From: Dietzia aurantiaca
Lineage (GTDB): Bacteria > Actinomycetota > Actinomycetes > Mycobacteriales > Mycobacteriaceae
Direction: 5' to 3'
Assembly (NCBI RefSeq): GCF_021033825.1
Contig: NZ_JAIFXZ010000005.1
Coordinates: forward strand, 141,253 to 205,252
DNA: 64,000 nucleotides
The stretch's first letter is position 1; every line of letters begins with the position of its first letter. The notes under the pieces are model-generated. The model was not told the DNA's origin, did no database searches, and saw nothing but the letters and a program-made list of their open reading frames with translations. A program made the position numbers and the translations under genes. This document shows positions 30,125 through 38,552 of the stretch, piece after piece.

Positions 30125-30835
30125 TCAGGCCTGCGCGGCGGCCTCCGGCTCGCGGGCTTCGTCCCAGACACCGGCCCTGTCGAGGTGCTCGACGAGGAGC
30201 TGGGCGCCGGCGGAGAACTCGTCATCCACCACGGCGTGGGCCGCGTCGACGTCTCCCGCGCGCAGCGCCTCGAGCATCCGGCGGTTGTCCTCGAGCGCGT
30301 TGGCCCGCCACTCCGGGTCCTGGGCGTAGAGGCGGTACGGCATGTAGCGGGCGGCATTGCCGAGGAAACGGGAGAGCTTGTCCGAGCAGGAGACCCGGTT
30401 GATCGAGCGGTGGATCGCGTACTGCGCGCGAACGACCCCGTCGGTGTCCCCGGCGGCGGATGCGGCCTCGAAGTCGTCGATGAGATGGGAGTGGTGCTCG
30501 AGGGTCTCGGCCTCGTAGCGGAGAATCGCCCGATCGATGATGCGCTTCGACAGCTCGGCCTGCAGCCAGAAGATGTCCTCGATGTCCTGCCGGCTCATGG
30601 GCGAAACCAGGTAGCCGCGGCGGGGGACCAGGTCCACCAGGCCCTCGCCGCGTAGGGTGAGCAGCGCCTCGCGGACAGGGGTCACGCTCACGCCGAGGCC
30701 GGCGGCGGTCTCGTCGAGCCGGATGAAGTCGCCCGGCCGCACCTCGCCACTCATGATCCGGGTCCGGACGTGGTCGGCGACCTCCTCCGAGAGCTGGGGA
30801 CGTTGTGCGAGTCGAGTGGGGGTCAAGTCCGCCAC
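30125..30835 (-). CDS. GntR-family regulator, FadR/FCD subfamily (Mce1R-like)
   Basis: 236 aa. The N-terminal winged helix (about 10-80) has 'DETAAGLGVSVTPVREALLT' and 'RGEGLVDLVPRRGYLVSPMS', the standard GntR recognition helix and wing. The C-terminal all-helical FCD domain has the metal/ligand residues in 'DDFEAA', 'QYAIHRSINR' and 'EDNRRMLEALRAGD'. FCD regulators often sense acyl-CoA or carboxylates; the mycobacterial mce1 operon is controlled by such a protein (Mce1R). Here the gene is convergent with the mce operon. GTG start; a copy of the shared 12-bp motif lies 50 bp upstream, suggesting autoregulation. Confidence 0.9.
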   Translation of the reverse strand: MADLTPTRLAQRPQLSEEVADHVRTRIMSGEVRPGDFIRLDETAAGLGVSVTPVREALLTLRGEGLVDLVPRRGYLVSPMSRQDIEDIFWLQAELSKRIIDRAILRYEAETLEHHSHLIDDFEAASAAGDTDGVVRAQYAIHRSINRVSCSDKLSRFLGNAARYMPYRLYAQDPEWRANALEDNRRMLEALRAGDVDAAHAVVDDEFSAGAQLLVEHLDRAGVWDEAREPEAAAQA

Positions 30836-30884
30836 CTCTTTTCAGGAGAGAAGCACCGTCGAGGGCGCGAAGCCGATAGTTGAA

Positions 30885-30896
30885 ATCAAATATATC
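30885..30896 (-). promoter_or_regulatory. Shared 12-bp motif, copy 3 (GntR promoter)
   Basis: On the minus strand the bases are GATATATTTGAT, nearly identical to the copies at 7589 and 13132. The plus-strand bases ATCAAATATAT are identical to those in copy 1. It lies about 50 bp upstream of the GntR start codon, where an autoregulatory site is expected, which makes GntR the simplest candidate for its binding protein. Confidence 0.6.
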
Positions 30897-31302
30897 CGAA
30901 ACGGCCGCGAGAATCCCCGTCGGGGGTGATCGTCACGGGGCTCGGCTCGGTGGGGTCAGGCCCGGCTCGGCTCGGCTCGGCTCGGCTGGAGCTGTGGCTT
31001 CGGCTTGGCTGGCAGGCCTGGCCGGCAGGGGGCCAGTGCATCTCACGGCAGATGCGCTGGGTCTGTGACTTATGCGCCTGGAATGCACCATTCTCGCAGC
31101 GCAAGTGGGTCGAAAGTGAGCAAAGGGGCATCGTAAGTCAGCGAGGCAGCGTATCCGGGGTCGGTTGTGCTGGCAGACCGCCCGGCGTCCGGCCGCCGCT
31201 GACGCGTCCGGCTGCCTCCGGCTGCGTCCGGCCACAGCCGGCAATGCCGCGGAATCGCACGAGCCCCTGCGGACCGGAGCCGCCTCGGGTCAGACTGGGC
31301 GC
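30897..31302. other. Gene-free region with short direct repeats
   Basis: No convincing gene lies between the GntR promoter and the next crotonase. The stretch contains CTCGG/CGGCT repeats (30940-30990) and imperfect 10-bp GCTGCGTCCG-like repeats at about 31201-31235. Short frames in it have no family resemblance. It probably holds the promoter of the crotonase gene at 31303, although no clear -35/-10 pair is seen. Confidence 0.6.
30963..30987. repeat. Five CGGCT tandem repeats
   Basis: CGGCT is repeated five times without interruption, with related CTCGG units just upstream (30940-30949). It is a simple-sequence tract in a non-coding gap and could vary in copy number by slippage. No function can be assigned. 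Confidence 0.85.
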
Positions 31303-32103
31303 ATGACCGATACCGAGACCCGCCCCGCCGTCCGCAGTGAGCGCCGCGGCAACGTCCTGCTCGTCACGATCGACCGCCCCGAGGCCCGCAACGCCGTGAA
31401 CGGCGAGGTGAGCACTCTGCTGGGCAACGCGCTGCACGAGGCCGACACCGATCCCGAGCTCCGCGTCGTGGTGCTGACCGGCGCCGGTGAGCAGTCGTTC
31501 TGTGCGGGCGCGGACCTCAAGGCGATCTCCCGTGGCGAGGACATCTTCCCCGCCGAGAACCGCCAGTGGGGGTTCGCCGGGATGATGCAGCACTACGTGT
31601 CCGTCCCGATCATCGCGGCCGTCAACGGCACGGCCCTGGGCGGGGGTTGCGAGATCGCGCTGGCCAGTGACCTGATCGTGGCCGCCGATCGCGCGAAGTT
31701 CGGGCTGCCCGAGGTCAAGCGTGGCCTCGTCGCGGCGGCCGGTGGCGCGTTCCGGCTGCCGGAGCAGCTGCCGCACCGCGTGGCGATGGAGATGATGCTC
31801 ACCGGTGAGCCGATCACGGCCGCGCGGGCGCATGAGTTGCACCTGATCAACCGCGTCGTCCCCGCCGACCAGCTGCTCGATGCCGCACTCGAGCTGGCCG
31901 AGGTGATCGCCACCAACGCCCCGCTGGCCGTGCAGGCGAGCAAGCGGGTAGCGCTGGGGATCCGGGACGGTGCCCGGCCGGGCGAGGTCGAGAAGTGGCG
32001 CATCAGCGACACCGAGATGATCAACGTCATGACCTCCGAGGACGCCGCCGAGGGGCCGCGCGCGTTCGCCGAGAAGCGGGCCCCGGTCTGGAAGGCCCGC
32101 TGA
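31303..32103 (+). CDS. Enoyl-CoA hydratase (crotonase family)
   Basis: 266 aa. The oxyanion-hole segments are 'FCAGADLKAISRGEDIFP' and 'VNGTALGGGCEIALASDLIV'. The catalytic region reads 'KFGLPEVKRGLVAAAGGAFR', the pattern common in actinobacterial EchA proteins. The ATG at 31303 is the first Met that keeps the conserved N terminus ('VLLVTIDRPEARNAVNG'); the upstream frame extension has no similarity. It stands alone, outside the main lipid operon but next to its GntR regulator, so coregulation is possible but unproven. Confidence 0.9.
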   Translation: MTDTETRPAVRSERRGNVLLVTIDRPEARNAVNGEVSTLLGNALHEADTDPELRVVVLTGAGEQSFCAGADLKAISRGEDIFPAENRQWGFAGMMQHYVSVPIIAAVNGTALGGGCEIALASDLIVAADRAKFGLPEVKRGLVAAAGGAFRLPEQLPHRVAMEMMLTGEPITAARAHELHLINRVVPADQLLDAALELAEVIATNAPLAVQASKRVALGIRDGARPGEVEKWRISDTEMINVMTSEDAAEGPRAFAEKRAPVWKAR

Positions 32104-32253
32104 CCCGCAGGCCCCGCCGATGAGCTGACCCCGGCCGCCAGGCTCGCTGAACCGCGCGCGCCAGGCCCGTCGAAACGCGCTCGCCGGCACGCGAACCCCT
32201 GCCCGCCGGCCGTGCGGGTGCGGACCCGCGGATGCTGTCCTACCGTCGGCGCC

Positions 32254-34827
32254 ATGACAGACGGATCGCGACGGATCATGGTCGAGGAAGAGCTGCATCT
32301 GGTCGACCTGCGGACGAAGTTGCCGGCACGGCGTGCGGCGGAGGTGATCGCCGAGGCCGGTGATGATCGGGTACGCGCTGCCCGCCACGGGGCGTTGGTG
32401 GCCAGCGACTGCGGCGGGCACGCCACGCTCGAGGATCTCGGTGCGGCGATCCGCGAGCGGCGGACGCAGCTGGCGGAGGTGGCGAACGGCCTGCGTACGG
32501 GCATCGTCGCCGCGGGTGCGCTCGGCTCACCGGGAGTGGAGCTGGCCCCGGATCCCGATGAGCCGGGGACCGCTCCCGGCCACGAGTTCCGCACCCGCGC
32601 CTCGGCGCGCTTCGTGGTTACGGTCGAGGTCGCGGACGCCGACGAGGCGCAGTTCGTGGCCCGCCGGGTGGTCCCGCACGCGCCGGCGTTGCTGGCGCTG
32701 GCCGCGGGATCGCCGTTCCGGGCGGACGGAAGCGACTCGGGGTACGCCTCGGTGCGGTCGTTCGAGGCCCGGTGGTCGCCCGCGCACGTGTCGGCGTTCC
32801 GCACGGACACCGCGGGCGGCGTGCTGGAGTCGGAGGACGCGCTGGTCGCCACGGGCGTGGTGGCCGACCGCGGCCTGATCGACGCGGATATCCGTCCGTC
32901 CGCCGACGGATCCGGGGTGGAGCTGCGGCTGTGCGACTCGTGCAGCACCGTGGACACGATCGTGCTGGTGGCGGCCCTGTTCCGGGCGTTGGTGGACCGG
33001 GTGCTCGCCGAGCCCGAGAACGCCTGGGTCGACCCCACCCCGGCCGTGCTCGCGGCCGCGTTCTGGCGCGCGGCCCGGTCCGGGCTCGAGGGCGACCTCG
33101 TGGATCCGGGAACGGGTCAGCCGCTGCCAGCGGGGGACGTGTGCGTGGCGCTGGTGGAGTCGCTGTCCGGCCAGCTCGACGCGACCGGCGAGCGCGGCCT
33201 CGTCGACGACCTGGTCGACGGCGTGCTGGGGGCGGGCTCGTCGGCCGCCCGGCAGCGCGCGGCGCACCGCCGCAGGGGTCGCCGCGCCGACGTGGTCGCG
33301 GTGCTGCTCGCCGAGACGGTGGGCAGGATCAGGCCGCGCGCCACGGCCGACGACGGCGGGATGCGCTCGATGCTCGACGCGTACTCCCCGCTGGGCGAGG
33401 CGGTGACGGAGGAGGTCCACGACGAGGCGATCACCGAGGACGGCGCCCCGCGGCCGCAGTACGTGGACGTGCTCAAGGCCGTCTCGGACCTGGGCGCGGC
33501 GACGGTCCGCGAGCGCAAGAAGCAGGTCGACGAGGAGCTCCGGGACCGCGGCGTGACGCTCAAGGTGTACGGCGAGCCGGAGCCGCAGGTGTTCCCGTTG
33601 GACCCGGTGCCGCGGATCGTGCCGGCCGATCAGTGGGGGCGGATCTCGGCGGGGATCGAGCAGCGCGGCCGGGCGCTGGAGATGTTCCTGCGGGACATCT
33701 ACGGCGACGGTGAGATCGTCAGCGCCGGGATCGTGCCGCAGGACGCGCTGGATCGCGCCCCGGGTTACCGGAAGACGGGCCGGGCCGTGCCGGCGGGGAC
33801 GATGCGTGCGGCGGTGAGCGGTGTGGACCTGGTGTCGACGGGCTCGGGCGAGTGGGTGGTCCTGGAGGACAATCTGCGGATGCCGGGCGGGTTGGCCATG
33901 GCGGTGACGCTGCGTGAGCGCATCCTCGAGGCGTACCCGGAGTTCGGTGCGCGCGGGGAGATCCACGACCCGGCCGAGGGGCTGGGCATGCTGCGGGAGA
34001 CTCTCCAGGCCGCGGCGCCCGAGGGTGTGGGGGACCCGTCGATCGCCGTGGTGGTGGCGCCCGACGAGCTCATCGCGCACGACCTGATCCACGCGGCCGA
34101 GGCCGTGGGCGGTGCGGTGGTGACCCCGCGGGATCTGGTCGGTGACGACGGACGACTGTGGAGGGTCGACGACGACAACGACGACGAGCGCATCGGCGTT
34201 GACGTCCTCTACGTCCGGATGGACGAAGAGGCACTTCTCTCCTCCTCGGGCGCGGACGGGACGGTCCTGCGGCGCGGGCTGCTCGGCGCGATCTCGGACG
34301 GCACCGTCGCGATGGTCAACGCCCCCGGCAACGGGGCGGCGGACGACAAGGCGATCTACGCGCTGGTGCCGTCGATCATCGACTTCTACCTGGGCGAGAA
34401 GCCGCTGATCGGCCAGGTCGACACGTTCCTGTGTGCGGACCCGCCGCAGTTGGAGCAGGTTCTGGACCGGCTGGACGAGCTGGTGGTCAAACCGATCGAC
34501 GGCTACGGCGGCTCCGACATCACGGTGGGCCCGGAGTGCTCGCCGCGGGAGTTGGACGAGCGACGGGCCGAATTGCGGCGCCACGGCGAGCGGTTCGTGG
34601 CGCAGGAGGTGCAGGCGCTGTCGACTCTGCCGACGTTCGACGGGCGCGACCTGCAGCGGCGGCACGTGGACATGCGCGCGTTCGTCATGCTGCGCAACGG
34701 GCCGACCGGCGAGATCCACGCGTCGGCCCCTCCGGTGGCCATGACACGAGTGGCCCCGGCGGGCACGATGGTGGTCAACGCCTCGAGTGGAGGCGGTGGA
34801 AAGGACACCTGGATTCACCGTGCCTGA
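32254..34827 (+). CDS. Fusion of GCS2 carboxylate-amine ligase and circularly permuted ATP-grasp ligase
   Basis: 857 aa. Residues ~1-370 resemble the glutamate-cysteine ligase family 2/YbdK fold: 'IMVEEELHLVDLRTKLPARR' at the start corresponds to the usual 'GVEEEFHLVD', and 'EVRLCDSCSTVDTIVLVAAL'-like text lies near residue 235. Residues ~430-850 are the CP_ATP-grasp type 2 domain: 'RIVPADQWGRISAGIEQRGR', 'MFLRDIYGDGEIVSAGIVPQ', 'VVLEDNLRMPGGLA' and 'VVKPIDGYGGSDITVGPECS'. Both halves form amide bonds from a carboxylate and an amine using ATP; the fused product suggests a two-step peptide-like synthesis. The substrate is unknown. It overlaps the S9 peptidase gene by 8 bp. Confidence 0.85.
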   Translation: MTDGSRRIMVEEELHLVDLRTKLPARRAAEVIAEAGDDRVRAARHGALVASDCGGHATLEDLGAAIRERRTQLAEVANGLRTGIVAAGALGSPGVELAPDPDEPGTAPGHEFRTRASARFVVTVEVADADEAQFVARRVVPHAPALLALAAGSPFRADGSDSGYASVRSFEARWSPAHVSAFRTDTAGGVLESEDALVATGVVADRGLIDADIRPSADGSGVELRLCDSCSTVDTIVLVAALFRALVDRVLAEPENAWVDPTPAVLAAAFWRAARSGLEGDLVDPGTGQPLPAGDVCVALVESLSGQLDATGERGLVDDLVDGVLGAGSSAARQRAAHRRRGRRADVVAVLLAETVGRIRPRATADDGGMRSMLDAYSPLGEAVTEEVHDEAITEDGAPRPQYVDVLKAVSDLGAATVRERKKQVDEELRDRGVTLKVYGEPEPQVFPLDPVPRIVPADQWGRISAGIEQRGRALEMFLRDIYGDGEIVSAGIVPQDALDRAPGYRKTGRAVPAGTMRAAVSGVDLVSTGSGEWVVLEDNLRMPGGLAMAVTLRERILEAYPEFGARGEIHDPAEGLGMLRETLQAAAPEGVGDPSIAVVVAPDELIAHDLIHAAEAVGGAVVTPRDLVGDDGRLWRVDDDNDDERIGVDVLYVRMDEEALLSSSGADGTVLRRGLLGAISDGTVAMVNAPGNGAADDKAIYALVPSIIDFYLGEKPLIGQVDTFLCADPPQLEQVLDRLDELVVKPIDGYGGSDITVGPECSPRELDERRAELRRHGERFVAQEVQALSTLPTFDGRDLQRRHVDMRAFVMLRNGPTGEIHASAPPVAMTRVAPAGTMVVNASSGGGGKDTWIHRA

Positions 34828-36805
34828 ACCCGACACCATCGACATGACCGACACCGTCCATACGACCGACACCGTCGACACGACTGACACGGTCGACACG
34901 ACCGAGAACCCGGACGTCACCGAGGTCACCGAGGAGACGGGCTCCCGCGAGCAGGCGGGCCCGCCGGATGACGCGGCCGGGGGGCCGGGCGAACTCCGGC
35001 ACACCAGTTCCCCGTGTCTGTCCCCGGACGGGTCGCTGCTGGCCTGTGTGGTCACCGAACGCACCGGCTATCCGCGGGCGGTGCAGCGACCGCTGGGCCC
35101 GGACGGCCTCAAGGGCGCGGGGCCCGAACGAGACGTGGTGCTGCCCGTGGAGGGGCCGGTCCGCAGGGTCGCCTACTCGCCGGACGGCCGGTGGCTGGCG
35201 TGCGAGGTGGCCCCTGACGGTGGTGAGCGTGAGCGCATCTGGCTCGTCACCACCGATCCGGACGACCAGAGTGCGTACGCCTTGAACGCCCCGGGTGACG
35301 CCACCGAGCAGATCGTCTGCTGGGACGGACGTCTGCTGGCGGTGACGGCCTTCGACGCCGAGGGCCAGGCCGAGGGCCGGCTCGTGGACCCGGAGACCGG
35401 GGAGATCACTGTCATCGACCGCCGGATGGGCGGGGCGCTCAAGCACTCACGGGACGGCGCCGCCCTGTTCCGGGTGGGCGCCCGCGGGCATCGCGAGCTG
35501 CTGCGGATCATGCCGGACGGCCGGTGGTGGCCCCTGTTGCCCACGGACACCGGGTCCACCACCGACGCCGGAGAGGTGCTCGACGCCGGCGGCGACGACC
35601 GGCCCATGCGCATGGTCGTCCGTAGCGACCACTCGTCCGATCGCGTGGGGTTGCTGGAGGTGCGGGCCGATGAGTCGGGGACCACCTCGTGGCCGATCGC
35701 CTATCGCGCGGACGCCGACCTCGACCGCGTGGAGGTGAGCTACGACCGGCGCACGGCCGCACTGCTGTGGAATGTCCACGGGGGACTGTCCGAGATCGAG
35801 ATCCTCGACCTGTCGCGTCGCCGGCCCCGGGTGATCGCCCGGCCCCAGCTACCGGAGGTGGTGGCCTCGGCGCCCACGCTCACGGCGGACGGCCGACTGC
35901 TCGCCGTCACCGTGGAGAGTCTCGACCAGCCACCGCACGTGGTGATCTACGACGTGCGTCGTCGTCGCTGGATCGGGGAGTCGCCCGCGCAGCCCGACCC
36001 CGGCCCGGAGCTGCTGCGGTTCACCGCACGCGACGGGCTCGAGCTGAGCGGGTGGCTGTACCGGGCCGATCCGGAGAGCGGGCCCGCGCCGACGGTGGTG
36101 CACCTGCACGGTGGCCCGGAGGGTCAGTCCCGTCCGGGATATGACGACATCGCCCGGCGGATGCTCGACGAGGGCGTCAACTACTTCAAGCCGAACGTCC
36201 GGGGCTCCACCGGCGGCGGCCGGTCGTTCGGCCACGCCGACGACCGGTACGGCCGCTTCGCGGGGATCGACGACGTCGAGGACGCGTTGCTGCACCTCGT
36301 CGACGAGGAGATCGCCGACCCGGACCGGGTGGTGGTCTCGGGCCGGTCCTACGGCGGCTACCTGGTCAACGCGACCCTGGTCAGGCACGCGGGTCGTTGG
36401 TGCGGGGGGATCGCCGCCTGTGGGATGAGCGACCTGCAGACCTTCTACCGCGACACCGAGCCGTGGATTGCGGCGGCCGCCCATCCCAAGTACGGGAACC
36501 CGCTCCAGGAACGGGAATTGCTGCGCGAGGCCTCGCCGCTACGCAGGTACTACCGGATCACCGTTCCGATGTTGTTCGTCCACGGTGCGCACGACACGAA
36601 TGTGCCGGTCAGCGAGACCGAGCAGGCGGTCGAGGAGCTGCGCTCGCGCGGCGTACCGGTGGACGTGTTGTTGTTCGAGGACGAAGGTCATGAGTTCGTG
36701 AAATTGGCCAACCGTCAGTTGCTCGGCGACCGGGTGGTCCAGTTCTGCCAGGAGGTGTTCGATGTTCGGGCGCAAGTCGACGGAGAAGAACGACCCGCAC
36801 GCTGA
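34820..36805 (+). CDS. S9-family prolyl oligopeptidase-like serine peptidase
   Basis: About 661 aa. The N-terminal ~360 residues are a beta-propeller ('SPDGRWLACEVAPDGGERER'), and the C-terminal alpha/beta-hydrolase domain has the nucleophile in 'VVVSGRSYGGYLVNATL' (GxSxGG), the acid in 'FVHGAHDTNVPVSE' and the His in 'FEDEGHEFVKLANRQ'. No signal peptide is seen. The first ~45 residues are Thr/Asp-rich repeats. The GTG at 34820 gives an 8-bp overlap with the upstream ligase; GTG 34787 and ATG 34844 are alternatives. Being coupled to an amide ligase and an M20 hydrolase, it may act on the product of that pathway. Confidence 0.85.
   Translation: MPEPDTIDMTDTVHTTDTVDTTDTVDTTENPDVTEVTEETGSREQAGPPDDAAGGPGELRHTSSPCLSPDGSLLACVVTERTGYPRAVQRPLGPDGLKGAGPERDVVLPVEGPVRRVAYSPDGRWLACEVAPDGGERERIWLVTTDPDDQSAYALNAPGDATEQIVCWDGRLLAVTAFDAEGQAEGRLVDPETGEITVIDRRMGGALKHSRDGAALFRVGARGHRELLRIMPDGRWWPLLPTDTGSTTDAGEVLDAGGDDRPMRMVVRSDHSSDRVGLLEVRADESGTTSWPIAYRADADLDRVEVSYDRRTAALLWNVHGGLSEIEILDLSRRRPRVIARPQLPEVVASAPTLTADGRLLAVTVESLDQPPHVVIYDVRRRRWIGESPAQPDPGPELLRFTARDGLELSGWLYRADPESGPAPTVVHLHGGPEGQSRPGYDDIARRMLDEGVNYFKPNVRGSTGGGRSFGHADDRYGRFAGIDDVEDALLHLVDEEIADPDRVVVSGRSYGGYLVNATLVRHAGRWCGGIAACGMSDLQTFYRDTEPWIAAAAHPKYGNPLQERELLREASPLRRYYRITVPMLFVHGAHDTNVPVSETEQAVEELRSRGVPVDVLLFEDEGHEFVKLANRQLLGDRVVQFCQEVFDVRAQVDGEERPAR
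34844..34897 (+). repeat. Three 18-bp tandem repeats in the S9 peptidase 5' end
   Basis: Units at 34844, 34862 and 34880 are variants of ACGACCGACACCGTCGAC, with a partial fourth unit following. They encode repeated Thr-Thr-Asp-Thr-Val-Asp/His. The unit length keeps the reading frame. The repeat forms an acidic, presumably disordered N-terminal tail. Confidence 0.8.
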
Positions 36806-37967
36806 GGGCGGTTTCCAGGACCGGCTCGCGCAGTGGCGGCGTCACATCCACACCCATCCCGAGCTGTCCTACGAGGAGGAGCGTACGACCGACTTCATCG
36901 CGGGCGAGCTCGAGAAGATGGGACTGAAACCCCGCCGGTTCGACCTCGGCACCGGGCTGTGGTGCGACGTGCCCGCCGCGAAGGGCGCCACCGCGAAGGA
37001 CGTGGTGGCGCTGCGCGCGGACATCGACGCGCTGCCCATGGACGAGGAGAGCGGCCTGGACTTCGCCTCACGTACGGAGGGGGTCGCGCACACCTGCGGC
37101 CACGACGCCCACACCGCGATGCTGCTCGGCGCGGCCGAACTGTTGGTCGCCGACCCGCCGCCCCGGCCCGTGCGGCTGATCTTCCAGCCGGCAGAGGAGA
37201 CCATGCCGGGCGGCGCCAAGGAATGCGTGGAGGAAGGTGTGGTCAAGGGCGTGGACCGCATCCTCGCCCTGCACTGCGATCCGCACCGGAAGGTGGGCGA
37301 GGTGGGCGTGACGGCCGGGCCGATCACCTCCTCCAACGCCAAGGTCCGGATCCGGCTCGAGTCCGACGGTGGTCACACGGCGCGGCCGCACGAGACCCAG
37401 GACACCGTCTTCTCGACCGCCGAGCTCGCCACCGGGCTCACCGCGGTCCTCGACCGTCGTCTCGACCCGCGCTCGGGCACCGTGCTCACCTGGGGCGCCC
37501 TGCACGCCGGCGGTGACGCCCCGAACGTGATCCCCGACCATGCCGAGCTGCTGGGCACGCTGCGCAGCGCGGACCGGGACGTGTGGGCGACGGTCGAGGA
37601 CCTCGTGCGGGAGGCCGTCGAGGATCTCGCCGCGCCCTACGGCATCCGCGTCGAGCTCGAGTACACGCAGGGTGTCCCGCCGGTGGTCAACGACGCCGAC
37701 TGCGCGGACCTGGCCACCGAGGCGGTGCGCCGGGTGCTCGGGGAGGACGGTGTGGGCACCGCCGACCAGTCCAGTGGTGGCGAGGACTTCGCCTGGTACA
37801 CCGAGGAGATCCCCGGCGTGTATCTGCGGTACGGCGTGTGGGACGGGAAGTCGGCGGAAACCGACCTGCACCACCCGGGCTTCATGCTCGACGAGTCGGC
37901 GCTCGCGCCGGGCGCCCGGCTGTTCGACGCCTTCGCCCGCCTGGACCGCGGCGCGGGCGAGGACTGA
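36762..37967 (+). CDS. M20-family amidohydrolase (AmiA/hippurate hydrolase type)
   Basis: 401 aa zinc/manganese amidohydrolase. Metal and catalytic motifs are 'EGVAHTCGHDAHTAMLLGAA', the glutamates in 'RLIFQPAEETMPGGAKE', the substrate His in 'ESDGGHTARPHETQD' and the last metal ligand in 'ETDLHHPGFMLDE'. The family removes acyl groups from amino acids or cleaves N-acyl amides. The ATG at 36762 lies 44 bp inside the end of the S9 peptidase gene, in another frame; it gives the best family N terminus ('WRRHIHTHPELSYEE'). The overlap implies tight coupling. Confidence 0.9.
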   Translation: MFGRKSTEKNDPHAEGGFQDRLAQWRRHIHTHPELSYEEERTTDFIAGELEKMGLKPRRFDLGTGLWCDVPAAKGATAKDVVALRADIDALPMDEESGLDFASRTEGVAHTCGHDAHTAMLLGAAELLVADPPPRPVRLIFQPAEETMPGGAKECVEEGVVKGVDRILALHCDPHRKVGEVGVTAGPITSSNAKVRIRLESDGGHTARPHETQDTVFSTAELATGLTAVLDRRLDPRSGTVLTWGALHAGGDAPNVIPDHAELLGTLRSADRDVWATVEDLVREAVEDLAAPYGIRVELEYTQGVPPVVNDADCADLATEAVRRVLGEDGVGTADQSSGGEDFAWYTEEIPGVYLRYGVWDGKSAETDLHHPGFMLDESALAPGARLFDAFARLDRGAGED

Positions 37968-37999
37968 GCCTTCGTCCGCGGCACGGGAGGGCGCCCGCC

Positions 38000-38533
38000 G
38001 TGACCATCGTCGTGTTCGGGGTGAGCGGCTGCGGCAAGACGACGTTCGCGCGGCGGCTCGCGGAGGAGGTCGGCGGACTCTTCCTCGACGGGGATGATTT
38101 CCACAGCGCCGCATCGATCGCCAAGATGCGGGGCGGGGCCGGGCTCGACGAGACCGACCGGGAGCCGTGGCTGCGCAAGCTCAACGCCGTGATCCGGGAG
38201 CGCGCCGACCCCACGGTGATCGCCTGCTCCGCCCTCGCGAGAAGCTACCGGGACGTCCTCCGTACCGACGCCGCGGTGGCGTTCATCCACCTGGTGGTGA
38301 CCGAGGAGCTCGCGCGGGCGCGGCTCGCGGGGCGGCGCGACCACTTCTTCCCTGCGTCGCTGGTCCGGTCGCAGTTCGAGGCCCTCGAGCCACTGGAGCC
38401 GGACGAGGCGGGGATCTCGCTCGACGGGGCCGCGCCGCTCGCGGAACTACTGTCGCAGGCCCGGTTCTACCTCGACACCCACACCGGGCACTGGATGGCG
38501 GACGCGGCGAGCGATCCCGGGTCCGATCCCTAG
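38000..38533 (+). CDS. Gluconokinase
   Basis: 177 aa, standard GntK length. It phosphorylates gluconate to 6-phosphogluconate for the pentose phosphate pathway. The P-loop is 'VVFGVSGCGKTTFARRLAEE', then 'LFLDGDDFHSAASIAKM', 'LDETDREPWLRKLN', 'IACSALARSYRDVLR' and 'GRRDHFFPASLVRSQFEAL', all diagnostic. The GTG at 38000 has GGGAGG 9 bp upstream. It is 32 bp after the M20 gene and may be cotranscribed, but no functional link is evident. Confidence 0.92.
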   Translation: MTIVVFGVSGCGKTTFARRLAEEVGGLFLDGDDFHSAASIAKMRGGAGLDETDREPWLRKLNAVIRERADPTVIACSALARSYRDVLRTDAAVAFIHLVVTEELARARLAGRRDHFFPASLVRSQFEALEPLEPDEAGISLDGAAPLAELLSQARFYLDTHTGHWMADAASDPGSDP

Positions 38534-38552
38534 CACTAGCCCTAGCCCTGGC

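Noticed and set aside
30940..30990. CRISPR or phage attachment repeats
   Set aside because: Simple 5-bp tandem units without spacers, no integrase or tRNA end nearby.
32527..35064. Large minus-strand reading frame opposite the ligase fusion (similarly 56804-58657, 1124-2758 and 7585-9378)
   Set aside because: Long antisense frames are common in GC-rich DNA; their peptides are Arg/Gly/Val/His-rich with no family pattern, while the plus-strand genes are clearly conserved.
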